Of a stretch of 21,883 nucleotides of DNA, positions 7,925-15,376 are shown piece after piece. The stretch comes from CAZTII01 sp964613305. GTDB taxonomy: Bacteria > Bacillota_I > Bacilli_A > Erysipelotrichales > Erysipelotrichaceae. The translations under genes and the position numbers were made by a program. The DNA lies in the NCBI GenBank assembly GCA_964613305.1, contig CAZTII010000024.1, positions 1 to 21,883 on the forward strand, in the 5' to 3' direction. Below the pieces are notes generated by a model, which was given only the letters and a program-made list of their open reading frames with translations, was not told where the DNA came from and made no database searches. Positions within the stretch are counted from its first letter, which is position 1, and every line of letters begins with the position of its first letter.

Positions 7925-9837
7925 TCTTTCACCTTAAATGTATCTTCTAATGTAAAGGATACATTTTCTTCTATCCATTCGCGACGTAAATGAGCCTTAT
8001 CACCCATCAGTTCGCTTACTCGTCGTTCTGCTATAATACTATCACCAATGGAAACTTTTAATAAAATACGTGACTCAGGATTCATTGTTGTATCCCAAAG
8101 TTGAGTCGCATTCATTTCACCTAATCCTTTATAACGCTGAATTTCTACTTTTCCTAGTTGTTTCTTTACTGTTTCTAATTCTTGTTCATCATAACAATAA
8201 TGAATTTCTTTTCCTTTTGATACTTTATACAATGGTGGTTGCGCAATATACACCATTCCTTCTTCAATTAAAGGACGCATAAAACGATAAAAGAATGTCA
8301 ACAACAATACTTGAATATGGGCACCATCCGTATCCGCATCGGTCATAATGATTACTTTATAATAATTACTTTCTTTTGCTTCAAACGTTGCGCCAACTCC
8401 TGCTCCTAAGGCGTGAATAATCGTATTTAACTCTTCATTTTTTTCAACATCGCTCAAACTACATTTTTCGGTATTTAATACTTTACCTCGAAGCGGTAAT
8501 ATAGCCTGATATTTGGAGTCTCTTCCTTGTTTAGCACTACCACCAGCTGAATCTCCTTCGACCAAAAATAACTCCTTACGAAGACGATCCTTTGATTGCG
8601 CAGGTGCTAATTTACCTGACAAAATACGTTCTGTACGACTTCCCTTTTTTCCTTTTCTACTTTCTTCTCTCGCTTTTCTTGCGGCTTCACGTGCTTGAGA
8701 CGCTTTTTGAATTTTACGTATTAACTGAGTAGCTAATTCTCGATTTTCTTCTAAGAAATAGGTCATTCTCTCTGATACAATCGTTTCTAAGGCAACTTTA
8801 GCATCAGGTGTACCTAATTTACTCTTCACTTGTCCTTCAAATTGTAAAATATCCTCTGGAACACTCACTGAAATAATGGTTGTTAAACCTTCACGCACAT
8901 CATTTCCTTCAAAGTTTTTGTCTTTTTCCTTCAACAAACCAAGCTTTCTAGCAATGTCATTCATCGCCTTCGTAAAAGCGCTCTTAAATCCTACTTCATG
9001 AGTTCCACCATCTTGAGTACGAACTAGATTAACAAAACTCAATGTTGTTTCTTGATAATCATCAGTATATTGAAAAGCACATTTAACATCAATTCCTTTT
9101 GCTTCTCCTGTAAAATAAACGACATCATGCAATGTTGAACGACCTTCATGCAAATACGTTAAAAAAGCCTTTAAACCATCGTCATAATGATATTTTTCTT
9201 CTTTACCACATCGTTCATCTTTTACAATCATGGTAATGCCATTTAATAAAAACGCAGTTTCCTGAGCTCGTTCACAAATTTGTTTAAAATGGAAATCGGT
9301 CGTAGAAAAAATGGTAGGATCAGGCATAAAACGAACAGTTGACCCGGTTTTATTTGTTTTGCCTAACTCCTTTAATTCACCATCACGATGACCACCAAGA
9401 AATGACATCGATACTATTTTATTACTATGATGCACCGTTACTTCAAGCCATTGGCTAAGTGCATTAACAACCGAAGCACCAACACCATGTAACCCACCAG
9501 CACGCTTATATCCACCTTGAGAGGTAAACTTACCACCTGCATGCAATACAGTAAAAATAACTTCTAATGTATTAAGACCACTACTATGAATACCTGTTGG
9601 CATTCCTCGTCCTTCATCTTCTACTTTACAAGCACCATTTTTTTCAATCGTAATTGTAATTGTTTTACCATAACCATTAATTGCTTCATCTGCAGCATTA
9701 TCCACTATTTCCCAAATTAAATGATGCAACCCTTTACTATCCGTTGAACCAATATACATACCTGGTCTTTTTCTGACCGCATCCAATCCCTCTAAGATTT
9801 GAATACTTTGATCATTATAATTCTCTAATTGACTCAT
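7921..9837 (-). CDS. parE: DNA topoisomerase IV subunit B
   Basis: ParE is the ATPase subunit of topoisomerase IV. With the start at 9837 it has 638 residues. GHKL ATPase motifs are EIVDNAADEA (43-52), DEGRGMP (74-80) and GGLHGVGASVVNALS. The TOPRIM domain shows EGDSAGG (427-433) and DADTDGAH (500-507). PLRGKVLNTEK and the absence of a GyrB-type insert favour ParE, as does the linked parC. The reading frame is open back to a GTG at 9849. At that start GGAG would be only about 2 nt away, whereas ATG 9837 gives the expected MSQLENYND beginning with GGTG 6 nt upstream. I prefer 9837, but the choice is not certain. A basic linker (RKAREESRKGKKGSR) precedes the TOPRIM domain. Confidence 0.93.
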   Translation of the reverse strand: MSQLENYNDQSIQILEGLDAVRKRPGMYIGSTDSKGLHHLIWEIVDNAADEAINGYGKTITITIEKNGACKVEDEGRGMPTGIHSSGLNTLEVIFTVLHAGGKFTSQGGYKRAGGLHGVGASVVNALSQWLEVTVHHSNKIVSMSFLGGHRDGELKELGKTNKTGSTVRFMPDPTIFSTTDFHFKQICERAQETAFLLNGITMIVKDERCGKEEKYHYDDGLKAFLTYLHEGRSTLHDVVYFTGEAKGIDVKCAFQYTDDYQETTLSFVNLVRTQDGGTHEVGFKSAFTKAMNDIARKLGLLKEKDKNFEGNDVREGLTTIISVSVPEDILQFEGQVKSKLGTPDAKVALETIVSERMTYFLEENRELATQLIRKIQKASQAREAARKAREESRKGKKGSRTERILSGKLAPAQSKDRLRKELFLVEGDSAGGSAKQGRDSKYQAILPLRGKVLNTEKCSLSDVEKNEELNTIIHALGAGVGATFEAKESNYYKVIIMTDADTDGAHIQVLLLTFFYRFMRPLIEEGMVYIAQPPLYKVSKGKEIHYCYDEQELETVKKQLGKVEIQRYKGLGEMNATQLWDTTMNPESRILLKVSIGDSIIAERRVSELMGDKAHLRREWIEENVSFTLEDTFKVKE

Positions 9838-9875
9838 GAAAAACACCACACTCCATTCTTTTGAAACTGTAACCT

Positions 9876-9904
9876 ATTATACACAAATTGAATTTAAAGA
9901 TAAA
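9876..9904 (-). promoter_or_regulatory. Likely parE-parC promoter
   Basis: TATAAT (9876-9881, minus strand) is a consensus -10 about 39 nt before the parE ATG. The -35 candidate TTTATC (9899-9904, 17-bp spacing) is weak. Confidence 0.5.
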
Positions 9905-9906
9905 GC

Positions 9907-9933
9907 TTGTTTTTTTATAAATTATGATAGAAT
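9907..9933 (+). promoter_or_regulatory. Likely plsY promoter with extended -10
   Basis: TGATAGAAT (9925-9933) is an extended -10 element. TTGTTT (9907-9912) lies 15 bp upstream of the TAGAAT hexamer. The start point would be close to the GGAGG Shine-Dalgarno at 9940-9944, giving a very short leader. The promoter is back-to-back with that of parE. Confidence 0.5.
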
Positions 9934-9951
9934 AATAGCGGAGGATTTTTT

Positions 9952-10554
9952 ATGCAAAATGTTCTAGCAATCGTCTTATCGTATTTATTTGGATCAATTC
10001 CATGGGCACTAGTCATAGGTAAAGTATTTTACAAAACAGATGTTCGCCAATTTGGTTCTGGTAATCTAGGAGGTTCTAATGCCGGTCGTGTCTTAGGTAA
10101 AAAAGCTGGTTTCTTCGTAACTGTCCTAGATGGTTTAAAAGGTTTTATCACTGTTTTATTTTGTGCATATTTTACCCCAGAAGCAACTATCCTAGCTGGA
10201 CTAGCGTGTTGTATTGGCCATTGTTTCCCTATTTTCGCCAAGTTTAAAGGTGGAAAAGCAGTCGCAACGACAATGGGATATTTCTTTGGCATCAGTTTTT
10301 TTGTAACACACATGGTACTACAACAATTTATTTTCCCGTTAGCTCTCTTCTTTATAGTATTATACATCACAAAAATAGTGTCTATATCATCTCTTATTGC
10401 AATATATGCAAATGGTATTGTTTCATTCTTTATTCAACCAAACCTTACCGTATCCCTTTCCTTTTTATTCCTAGCCTTCTTTGTTACCTATCGTCACAAA
10501 GAAAATATTCAACGCTTAATCAAGCATGAAGAAAAGAAAATTACGTGGATGTAG
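9952..10554 (+). CDS. plsY: Glycerol-3-phosphate acyltransferase PlsY
   Basis: PlsY is an integral membrane enzyme that transfers the acyl group from acyl-phosphate to glycerol-3-phosphate, the first step of phospholipid synthesis with PlsX. The 200-residue protein has several hydrophobic helices (residues about 3-22, 50-68, 75-90, 115-145, 155-180). Loop motifs of the family are GSGNLGGSNAGRVLGKKAG (29-47), FAKFKGGKAVAT (97-108) and a C-terminal YRHKENIQRLIKHEEKKI. Motif 1 reads GGSN where the common form is GATN, and motif 2 has GGKAVAT instead of GGKGVAT. Both are conservative. GGAGG lies 7 nt before ATG. Divergence from parE is a familiar Firmicutes arrangement. An esterase gene follows after 3 nt. 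Confidence 0.92.
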   Translation: MQNVLAIVLSYLFGSIPWALVIGKVFYKTDVRQFGSGNLGGSNAGRVLGKKAGFFVTVLDGLKGFITVLFCAYFTPEATILAGLACCIGHCFPIFAKFKGGKAVATTMGYFFGISFFVTHMVLQQFIFPLALFFIVLYITKIVSISSLIAIYANGIVSFFIQPNLTVSLSFLFLAFFVTYRHKENIQRLIKHEEKKITWM

Positions 10555-10557
10555 ACT

Positions 10558-11322
10558 ATGGGAAATGTTAACTTACACTATTTAGATATTGAGCAACTCA
10601 GTGAAAAAGATCGTCGTGTCTTCGTGTATTTACCAAATGAATACAATGAAGAAACTCAATATCCGGTATTATATATGTTTGACGGTCACAATTTATTTTT
10701 TGATGATGTAGCCGCTTTTGGTAAAAGTTGGGGCTTAAAAGACTATTTAGATTCAAATAACATTCCACTTGTTGTCGTTGGTGTCGATTGTAACCACATC
10801 GGCAACAATCGTCTAGTAGAATATTGTCCATATAACTCGTTTAACGGGAGATTCGACATCGGTTTTGGTTTAGGTGATAACACCGCTTCATGGTTTGCGT
10901 ACACTTTAAAACCGTTTATTGAAGAAAATTATTCCGTTTCTAGCGACCGTGAAAATATCGGTATTGCGGGAAGTTCAATGGGTGGTTTAATGTCGATGTA
11001 TACCGTATGTAAATACAACCAATTCTTTTCTAAAGCAGCGTGCTTATCATCAAGTTTTGATTTGTGTTATCAATCGTTGTATGATGATATTCAACAATGT
11101 GAAATGGATAGTAACACCAAAATTTATTTAGATTATGGTTCAAATGAAATGCGAACAAAACAAGTTTTAGCCAATCGTTTAGAACAACATCTTGAAATTA
11201 ATCATTTACTCCAAGAAAAAGGATGTACTACATATCCTCGTCTAGTAAATCATGGCTATCACAATGAAGAAACGTGGCAAGCATCACTTCCAATTATTAT
11301 TCCATATTTATTCAACTTTTAA
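10558..11322 (+). CDS. Alpha/beta-hydrolase esterase (esterase D / enterochelin-esterase-like family)
   Basis: A 254-residue predicted cytoplasmic hydrolase without signal peptide. The opening strand pattern RRVFVYLPNEYN...YPVLYMFDGHNLF (about 19-47) is typical of the putative-esterase family. The nucleophile elbow is GSSMGG (138-143, Ser140). Likely catalytic partners are Asp192 in LDYGSNE and His235 in GYHNEETW. Substrate unknown: carbohydrate esters, thioesters such as S-formylglutathione, or lipid-derived esters are possible in this family. It starts 3 nt after plsY with only a weak GGATG as Shine-Dalgarno, so it is probably co-transcribed and coupled with plsY. Its TAA stop lies in a terminator stem. 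Confidence 0.8.
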   Translation: MGNVNLHYLDIEQLSEKDRRVFVYLPNEYNEETQYPVLYMFDGHNLFFDDVAAFGKSWGLKDYLDSNNIPLVVVGVDCNHIGNNRLVEYCPYNSFNGRFDIGFGLGDNTASWFAYTLKPFIEENYSVSSDRENIGIAGSSMGGLMSMYTVCKYNQFFSKAACLSSSFDLCYQSLYDDIQQCEMDSNTKIYLDYGSNEMRTKQVLANRLEQHLEINHLLQEKGCTTYPRLVNHGYHNEETWQASLPIIIPYLFNF

Positions 11323-11343
11323 AAAGCAGAAATGCTTTTTTTA
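11321..11343 (+). terminator. Terminator of plsY-esterase operon
   Basis: AAAAAGCA (11321-11328), loop GAAA, TGCTTTTT (11333-11340), then TT. The stop codon TAA of the esterase overlaps the first stem bases. Confidence 0.75.
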
Positions 11344-11344
11344 T

Positions 11345-11373
11345 ATTAAAAATAAACCATTTTCATGGTTTAT
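11345..11373 (-). terminator. Terminator of the M18 aminopeptidase gene
   Basis: On the minus strand a 9-bp stem ATAAACCAT / ATGGTTTAT (11365-11373 and 11352-11360) with loop GAAA is followed by TTTTAATAT. The aminopeptidase stop codon (11370-11372) is inside the stem. Confidence 0.65.
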
Positions 11374-12731
11374 CGTTGTAATTGTAAAAACGCTAAATAT
11401 CCTCGATACGCTTCAAAAATATCAGCTTTTGAAGCAACTTCATATGGTGCATGCATATTTTGAACCGGAATTCCAGCATCAATAACATCCATGTTTAAAT
11501 TAGCTAAAATATAAGCAATGGTACCTCCGCCTCCTTGGTCAACTTTACCAAGTTCAGCGGTTTGAATTTGTACATTGTGCTTATCCATAATCGCACGAAT
11601 TTCGGCAATAAATTCAGCATTGGCATCATTACTACCACTTTTACCACGAACACCAGTGTATTTACTAAAGGATAATCCCATTCCCATATACGCCGTGTTT
11701 TTCTTTTCATACACACCAGGAAAATTTGGATCAAAAGCAGCGGTAACATCGCTTGACAACATTTTACTATTAGAAAGCATTGCACGATATTTTCTTTCTT
11801 GATAGCCACATACTGATTCCATCACATCCACAAGCGTGTTTTCAAAGAAGCGTGAAGACATACCAGTATTACCTTGAGATCCTACTTCTTCTTTATCAAC
11901 TAAAATAGTACATGTCGTCATCACAGGATGATCACACTCTAATTGAGCAATAAGTGATGTATAAGCACAAATACGGTCATCATGACCATATCCTAGAACC
12001 ATACTACGATCTAAGCCATAATCACGCGCTTTTCCAGAAGGAACGATAGAAAGTTCAGCACTGATGAAATCATCTTCTTCCATGCCGTATTTATCGTTTA
12101 AAATAGCTAAAATAGTCGCTTTTGTCCCGTCTTTTTCAACACCTTTACTTGGAATAGAACCAACTAAAGCATTCAAATCTTCTCCTTCAATCACTTCACT
12201 TGCTTTCTTGCTTAATTGATCACTTGCTAAATGAATCAATAAATCACTCATACCAATCACTGGATCGTTATCATCTTCACCAATCACAATATTAATTGTT
12301 GTACCATCTTTTTTACATACAACACCATGCAATGCCATTGGTTGAGCAATCCATTGATACTTTTTAACACCACCATAGTAATGAGTATCAAATAGTGCTA
12401 AACCATCCGCTTCATACAATGGTTTTTGTTTTAAATCAATTCGTGGAGAATCGATATGTGCACCTAAAATATTTAGCCCTTTTTCAAGTGGTTCTGTACC
12501 AATATTGTATAAACAAATGCTTTTGCCTCTATTTACAAAATAAACCTTATCATTTGCTTGTAAAGGACCATTATCATAAGGGCGATAACCAGCCTTTTCA
12601 GCTAAAGCTATCGCTCCTTGAACACATTCACGTTCCGTCTTACAATCGCTGATATACTGTTTATACCCTTCATTAAATTCCATGCATTGTTGAAGAGTTT
12701 CTTCATTCATTTTTTCCCAAACTGTTTTCAT
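11370..12731 (-). CDS. M18 family metalloaminopeptidase (aspartyl aminopeptidase type)
   Basis: A 453-residue cytoplasmic dinuclear zinc aminopeptidase that removes N-terminal residues, typically Asp or Glu, from peptides. Metal ligands and catalytic residues are visible: His92 in GAHIDSPR, Asp251 in GHDDR, the catalytic Glu281 and ligand Glu282 in DKEEVGS, Asp328 in SSDVT and His427 in NMHAPYE. Further M18 marks are the substrate loop KSGSNDANAE and the DQGGGGT turn. Length matches the bacterial family. AAGGAG lies 6 nt before ATG and the gene has its own promoter and terminator, so it is monocistronic. Exact peptide specificity cannot be told from the sequence. Confidence 0.92.
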   Translation of the reverse strand: MKTVWEKMNEETLQQCMEFNEGYKQYISDCKTERECVQGAIALAEKAGYRPYDNGPLQANDKVYFVNRGKSICLYNIGTEPLEKGLNILGAHIDSPRIDLKQKPLYEADGLALFDTHYYGGVKKYQWIAQPMALHGVVCKKDGTTINIVIGEDDNDPVIGMSDLLIHLASDQLSKKASEVIEGEDLNALVGSIPSKGVEKDGTKATILAILNDKYGMEEDDFISAELSIVPSGKARDYGLDRSMVLGYGHDDRICAYTSLIAQLECDHPVMTTCTILVDKEEVGSQGNTGMSSRFFENTLVDVMESVCGYQERKYRAMLSNSKMLSSDVTAAFDPNFPGVYEKKNTAYMGMGLSFSKYTGVRGKSGSNDANAEFIAEIRAIMDKHNVQIQTAELGKVDQGGGGTIAYILANLNMDVIDAGIPVQNMHAPYEVASKADIFEAYRGYLAFLQLQR

Positions 12732-12753
12732 AGTATCTCCTTTTTACTGAAAT

Positions 12754-12782
12754 ATTATACCACCTCTCATTATTTAGCTCAA
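12754..12782 (-). promoter_or_regulatory. Promoter of the M18 aminopeptidase gene
   Basis: TTGAGC (12777-12782) and TATAAT (12754-12759) on the minus strand are 17 bp apart, ending 22 nt before the start codon. Confidence 0.7.
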
Positions 12783-12797
12783 ACATTAAAATAACTC

Positions 12798-12827
12798 TTG
12801 CATATTAATGTATATTATGTTTATAAT
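12798..12827 (+). promoter_or_regulatory. Promoter of the hemolysin III-degV genes
   Basis: TTGCAT (12798-12803) and TATAAT (12822-12827) have 18 bp spacing. The leader to the ATG at 12875 would be about 40 nt. It is divergent from the aminopeptidase promoter. Confidence 0.6.
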
Positions 12828-12874
12828 TGAATCATCTAGTTCTAACAATTAGATAAAGAAAGGTCTAATATCTT

Positions 12875-13525
12875 ATGTACTCTTGGTTTTTAAAAGCTCA
12901 AGACCCAATGAGCAGTTATACTCATTTTATTGGCGCAGTTCTAGCAATTCCTTTTGCGGTATGTTTACTTATCGTTTCTATTTTAAATCAAAGACCTATT
13001 TATCTTATCGTAGCAATGATAAGTTTTACCATTTCAATGCTAGCTCTCTATAGTGCTTCCTGTTATTATCACTATTTACCAAAAGAACATCCAAAAAAAA
13101 TTATGTCGCGTAAATTAGATCATTCAATGATTTACGTCTTGATTGCTGGTTCTTACACTCCAGTATGTGCTGCTTTTTTAAGTGGTACAACAAAAGTAAT
13201 GTTTCTTAGCTTTATTTGGTCCATTGCCCTAATCGGCATTATCGCCAAAATAAAATGGCTACATGCCCCACGTTGGTTATATACCCTTCTATATCTTTTA
13301 ATGGGTTGGGCCTTAGTCTTTGATATAAAAGGATTTTCAAGTATGCCTGCCGGTTGTTTAACATGGATTGCGATTGGTGGTGCTCTGTATACCATCGGTG
13401 CTATTATTTATATTATTAAACGTCCTAATTTATCAAAACTTTGGGGCTTTCATGAACTATTTCATCTTTTCATTTTATTTGGGACAATATCGCATTTTAT
13501 TGCTATACTAGTATATATTGCTTAG
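12875..13525 (+). CDS. Hemolysin III / PAQR family membrane protein
   Basis: A 216-residue integral membrane protein with about seven hydrophobic helices. PAQR-family zinc-binding signatures are present: SxxxH at Ser62-His66 (SCYYH), Asp82-His83 in RKLDHSMIYVLIAGSYTP, and HxxxH at His193-His197 (HELFH). Bacterial members are called hemolysin III or YqfA. The haemolytic label comes from one Bacillus protein, and a hydrolase activity on lipids is suspected from eukaryotic ceramidase relatives. The Shine-Dalgarno AAAGG lies 11 nt from the start, which is long. degV follows 9 nt after the stop, so the two are co-transcribed and both are plausibly linked to membrane lipids. Confidence 0.88.
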   Translation: MYSWFLKAQDPMSSYTHFIGAVLAIPFAVCLLIVSILNQRPIYLIVAMISFTISMLALYSASCYYHYLPKEHPKKIMSRKLDHSMIYVLIAGSYTPVCAAFLSGTTKVMFLSFIWSIALIGIIAKIKWLHAPRWLYTLLYLLMGWALVFDIKGFSSMPAGCLTWIAIGGALYTIGAIIYIIKRPNLSKLWGFHELFHLFILFGTISHFIAILVYIA

Positions 13526-13534
13526 GAGGATTTT

Positions 13535-14371
13535 ATGATACGCTTAATTACCGATACATCTACCCTGTATTCACCACAAGAAGCTTTAGAACTTGGATTT
13601 CATGTTAACCCACTTACGGTAACAATTGCATCAAAAACGTTTCGTGAATTTGTTGATATTGATGATGTCACTTTTTTAGAGTACATCAATCAAGGAAACT
13701 TACCAACATCATCACAACCAGCCATTGGTGATGTCGTAGAATCCTTACAAGCATGTGGAAGTGATGATGTCATCGTTTTATGCATGGCTGATGGTTTATC
13801 AGGAACATATCAAAGTGCATGTATGGCAAAGAAACAATTGAATGATCCAGATAATATTCATATCATCAACACTCAAACATTGTGTGGACCACATCGCTAC
13901 ATTGTTCAAGAAGCACTTAAAATGATTAAAAATAATGATTCACTTGAGGTAATTTTAAAACGTGTTCATGAATTAATCGCTACGGCAAATTCATTTTTAA
14001 TGCCACAAGATTTCGGATATTTAAAACGAGGTGGAAGAACTACTCCATTAGCCGCAACATTAGGTGGTTTTCTAAAACTTAAACCGGTGCTTATTGCGAC
14101 TGAAGATGGTAAACGTTTAGATAAATTTAAAACTGCTCGTACCTTTGATATCGCAATCGCTTCTATGATTGAATACTATCAACATAAAAAATTAGATAAT
14201 TCTTATCGCCTTTATATTTGCCATGCTTTTGCCAAAGAACAAGCAGAATACATTAAAGAAGCATTTCTTAAAGCATTTGGTCATTTACATGTTGAAATAT
14301 TCCCACTATCATGCGCTTTCATTACTCAAGGTGGGCCGCAATGCATTTCTATTCAAACAATCAAAGCATAG
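13535..14371 (+). CDS. DegV family fatty-acid-binding protein (FakB-like)
   Basis: A 278-residue cytoplasmic protein of the DegV fold. Members such as FakB bind a fatty acid and present it to the kinase FakA for acyl-phosphate formation, feeding PlsX/PlsY. Family marks are ITDTSTLYSP (5-14), PTSSQPAIGD (57-66), the phosphate-like loop DGLSGTYQSA (86-95) and YLKRGGRTT. No fakA lies in this window. AGGAGG precedes ATG by 6 nt. Fatty-acid binding and a link to PlsY (encoded about 3.6 kb away) are inferred from the family. A strong terminator follows. Confidence 0.9.
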   Translation: MIRLITDTSTLYSPQEALELGFHVNPLTVTIASKTFREFVDIDDVTFLEYINQGNLPTSSQPAIGDVVESLQACGSDDVIVLCMADGLSGTYQSACMAKKQLNDPDNIHIINTQTLCGPHRYIVQEALKMIKNNDSLEVILKRVHELIATANSFLMPQDFGYLKRGGRTTPLAATLGGFLKLKPVLIATEDGKRLDKFKTARTFDIAIASMIEYYQHKKLDNSYRLYICHAFAKEQAEYIKEAFLKAFGHLHVEIFPLSCAFITQGGPQCISIQTIKA

Positions 14372-14379
14372 TATTCAAT

Positions 14380-14405
14380 AAAAAATGCCAATTTTGGCTT
14401 TTTTT
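14380..14405 (+). terminator. Terminator after degV
   Basis: An A-run, GCCA (14387-14390), loop ATTT, TGGC (14395-14398), then seven Ts to 14405. Flanking A and T runs can extend the stem past one T-T mismatch. The T-run merges directly into the next promoter. Confidence 0.75.
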
Positions 14406-14413
14406 GTTATAAT
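14405..14413 (+). promoter_or_regulatory. Extended -10 promoter of ytqA-mnmM
   Basis: TGTTATAAT is a perfect extended -10 starting within the terminator T-run. No good -35 is seen at 16-18 bp because that space is the terminator hairpin. The expected start near 14420 leaves a leader of only about 9 nt with AGGTGA as Shine-Dalgarno. Confidence 0.6.
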
Positions 14414-14428
14414 TTAATAGGTGATACA

Positions 14429-15361
14429 ATGAATCCATATCCATTTACTCTTGATAACAAACGTTATACGACGTGGAATTACTATTTACAGAAAACATAC
14501 AACCAAAAAGTATTTAAAGTTCCGCTTGATGGTGGCTTTACTTGTCCCAATCGTGATGGAACCAAAGGAATAGGTGGTTGTACTTTTTGTAGTGCCAAAG
14601 GAAGTGGCGATACTATTTTAGAAGATAGCGATCTTTTAAAACAGTACGAAAATGGCAAAGAAATGATGAGAAAAAAATGGCCTACAGGTAAAACAATTCC
14701 ATATTTTCAATCATTCAGTAATACCTATGCACCCCTTTCAAAAATAAAGCGATGCATTGAACCATTTTTACAGTTAGAGGAAGTATGTGCTATTGCGATT
14801 GCGACACGTCCTGACTGTCTTAGTAATGAATGTATCGAGTATCTTAGCCAATGTTGCCAATACAAGGATATTTGGTTGGAACTTGGACTACAAACAATAC
14901 ATGATCATAGCGCAACTCATATCAATCGTGGCCATAACTGCCAAGATTTTAGTGATGCAATGGAAAGATTACGTAAAACACCAATAAAAACGTGTGTACA
15001 TATTATGAATGGTCTTCCCTATGAAACAGAACAAATGATGATTGAAACAGCTCAATTCGTTAATTCTTCCGGTGTTGATGCGGTAAAAATACATATGTTA
15101 CATCTTTTAAAAGGTACAGTGTTAGCAGAGCAATATAAGCAAAATCCTTTTCCTTTACTAACTCGTCAACAATATGTTGACATTGTATGCCAACAACTTC
15201 AATATCTAAACCCTTCTATCATCATTCAACGACTTACTGGTGATGGTTTAGCAAGTGAATTAATCGCACCTGATTGGACACTAAAGAAAACCATTGTACT
15301 TAACGAAATCGATAAAAAAATGGCAAAAGAAAACATTGTTCAAGGTGAAAAAGCCACATAG
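14429..15361 (+). CDS. ytqA: Radical SAM protein of the YhcC/YtqA family
   Basis: A 310-residue radical SAM enzyme of the TIGR01212-type family, cytoplasmic. The cluster-binding cysteines are Cys39, Cys51 and Cys54 in FTCPNRDG and GGCTFC. This spacing (CX11CX2C) differs from the classic CX3CX2C but is what this family shows. The radical SAM barrel continues with PYFQSFSNTYAP, IATRPDCLS, ELGLQTIHD and GLPYET. The natural substrate is unknown to me. In Bacillus ytqA is followed by ytqB, as here (the mnmM homologue starts just after the stop), so a role in tRNA or nucleic-acid modification is a reasonable guess from context only. Confidence 0.9.
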   Translation: MNPYPFTLDNKRYTTWNYYLQKTYNQKVFKVPLDGGFTCPNRDGTKGIGGCTFCSAKGSGDTILEDSDLLKQYENGKEMMRKKWPTGKTIPYFQSFSNTYAPLSKIKRCIEPFLQLEEVCAIAIATRPDCLSNECIEYLSQCCQYKDIWLELGLQTIHDHSATHINRGHNCQDFSDAMERLRKTPIKTCVHIMNGLPYETEQMMIETAQFVNSSGVDAVKIHMLHLLKGTVLAEQYKQNPFPLLTRQQYVDIVCQQLQYLNPSIIIQRLTGDGLASELIAPDWTLKKTIVLNEIDKKMAKENIVQGEKAT

Positions 15362-15376
15362 AAAGTGAGAAATCTT

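Noticed and set aside
5447..9837. Could this be gyrase (gyrB-gyrA) rather than topoisomerase IV?
   Set aside because: Residue patterns around the QRDR (SSVYEAMVRLSQDWK, GNNGSIDDDP), PLRGKVLNTEK in the B subunit and the divergent plsY neighbour all favour parE-parC.
10029..10370. 113-residue open frame on the minus strand opposite plsY
   Set aside because: It lies wholly inside plsY, has no Shine-Dalgarno and no recognisable domain; it is a shadow of a real gene.
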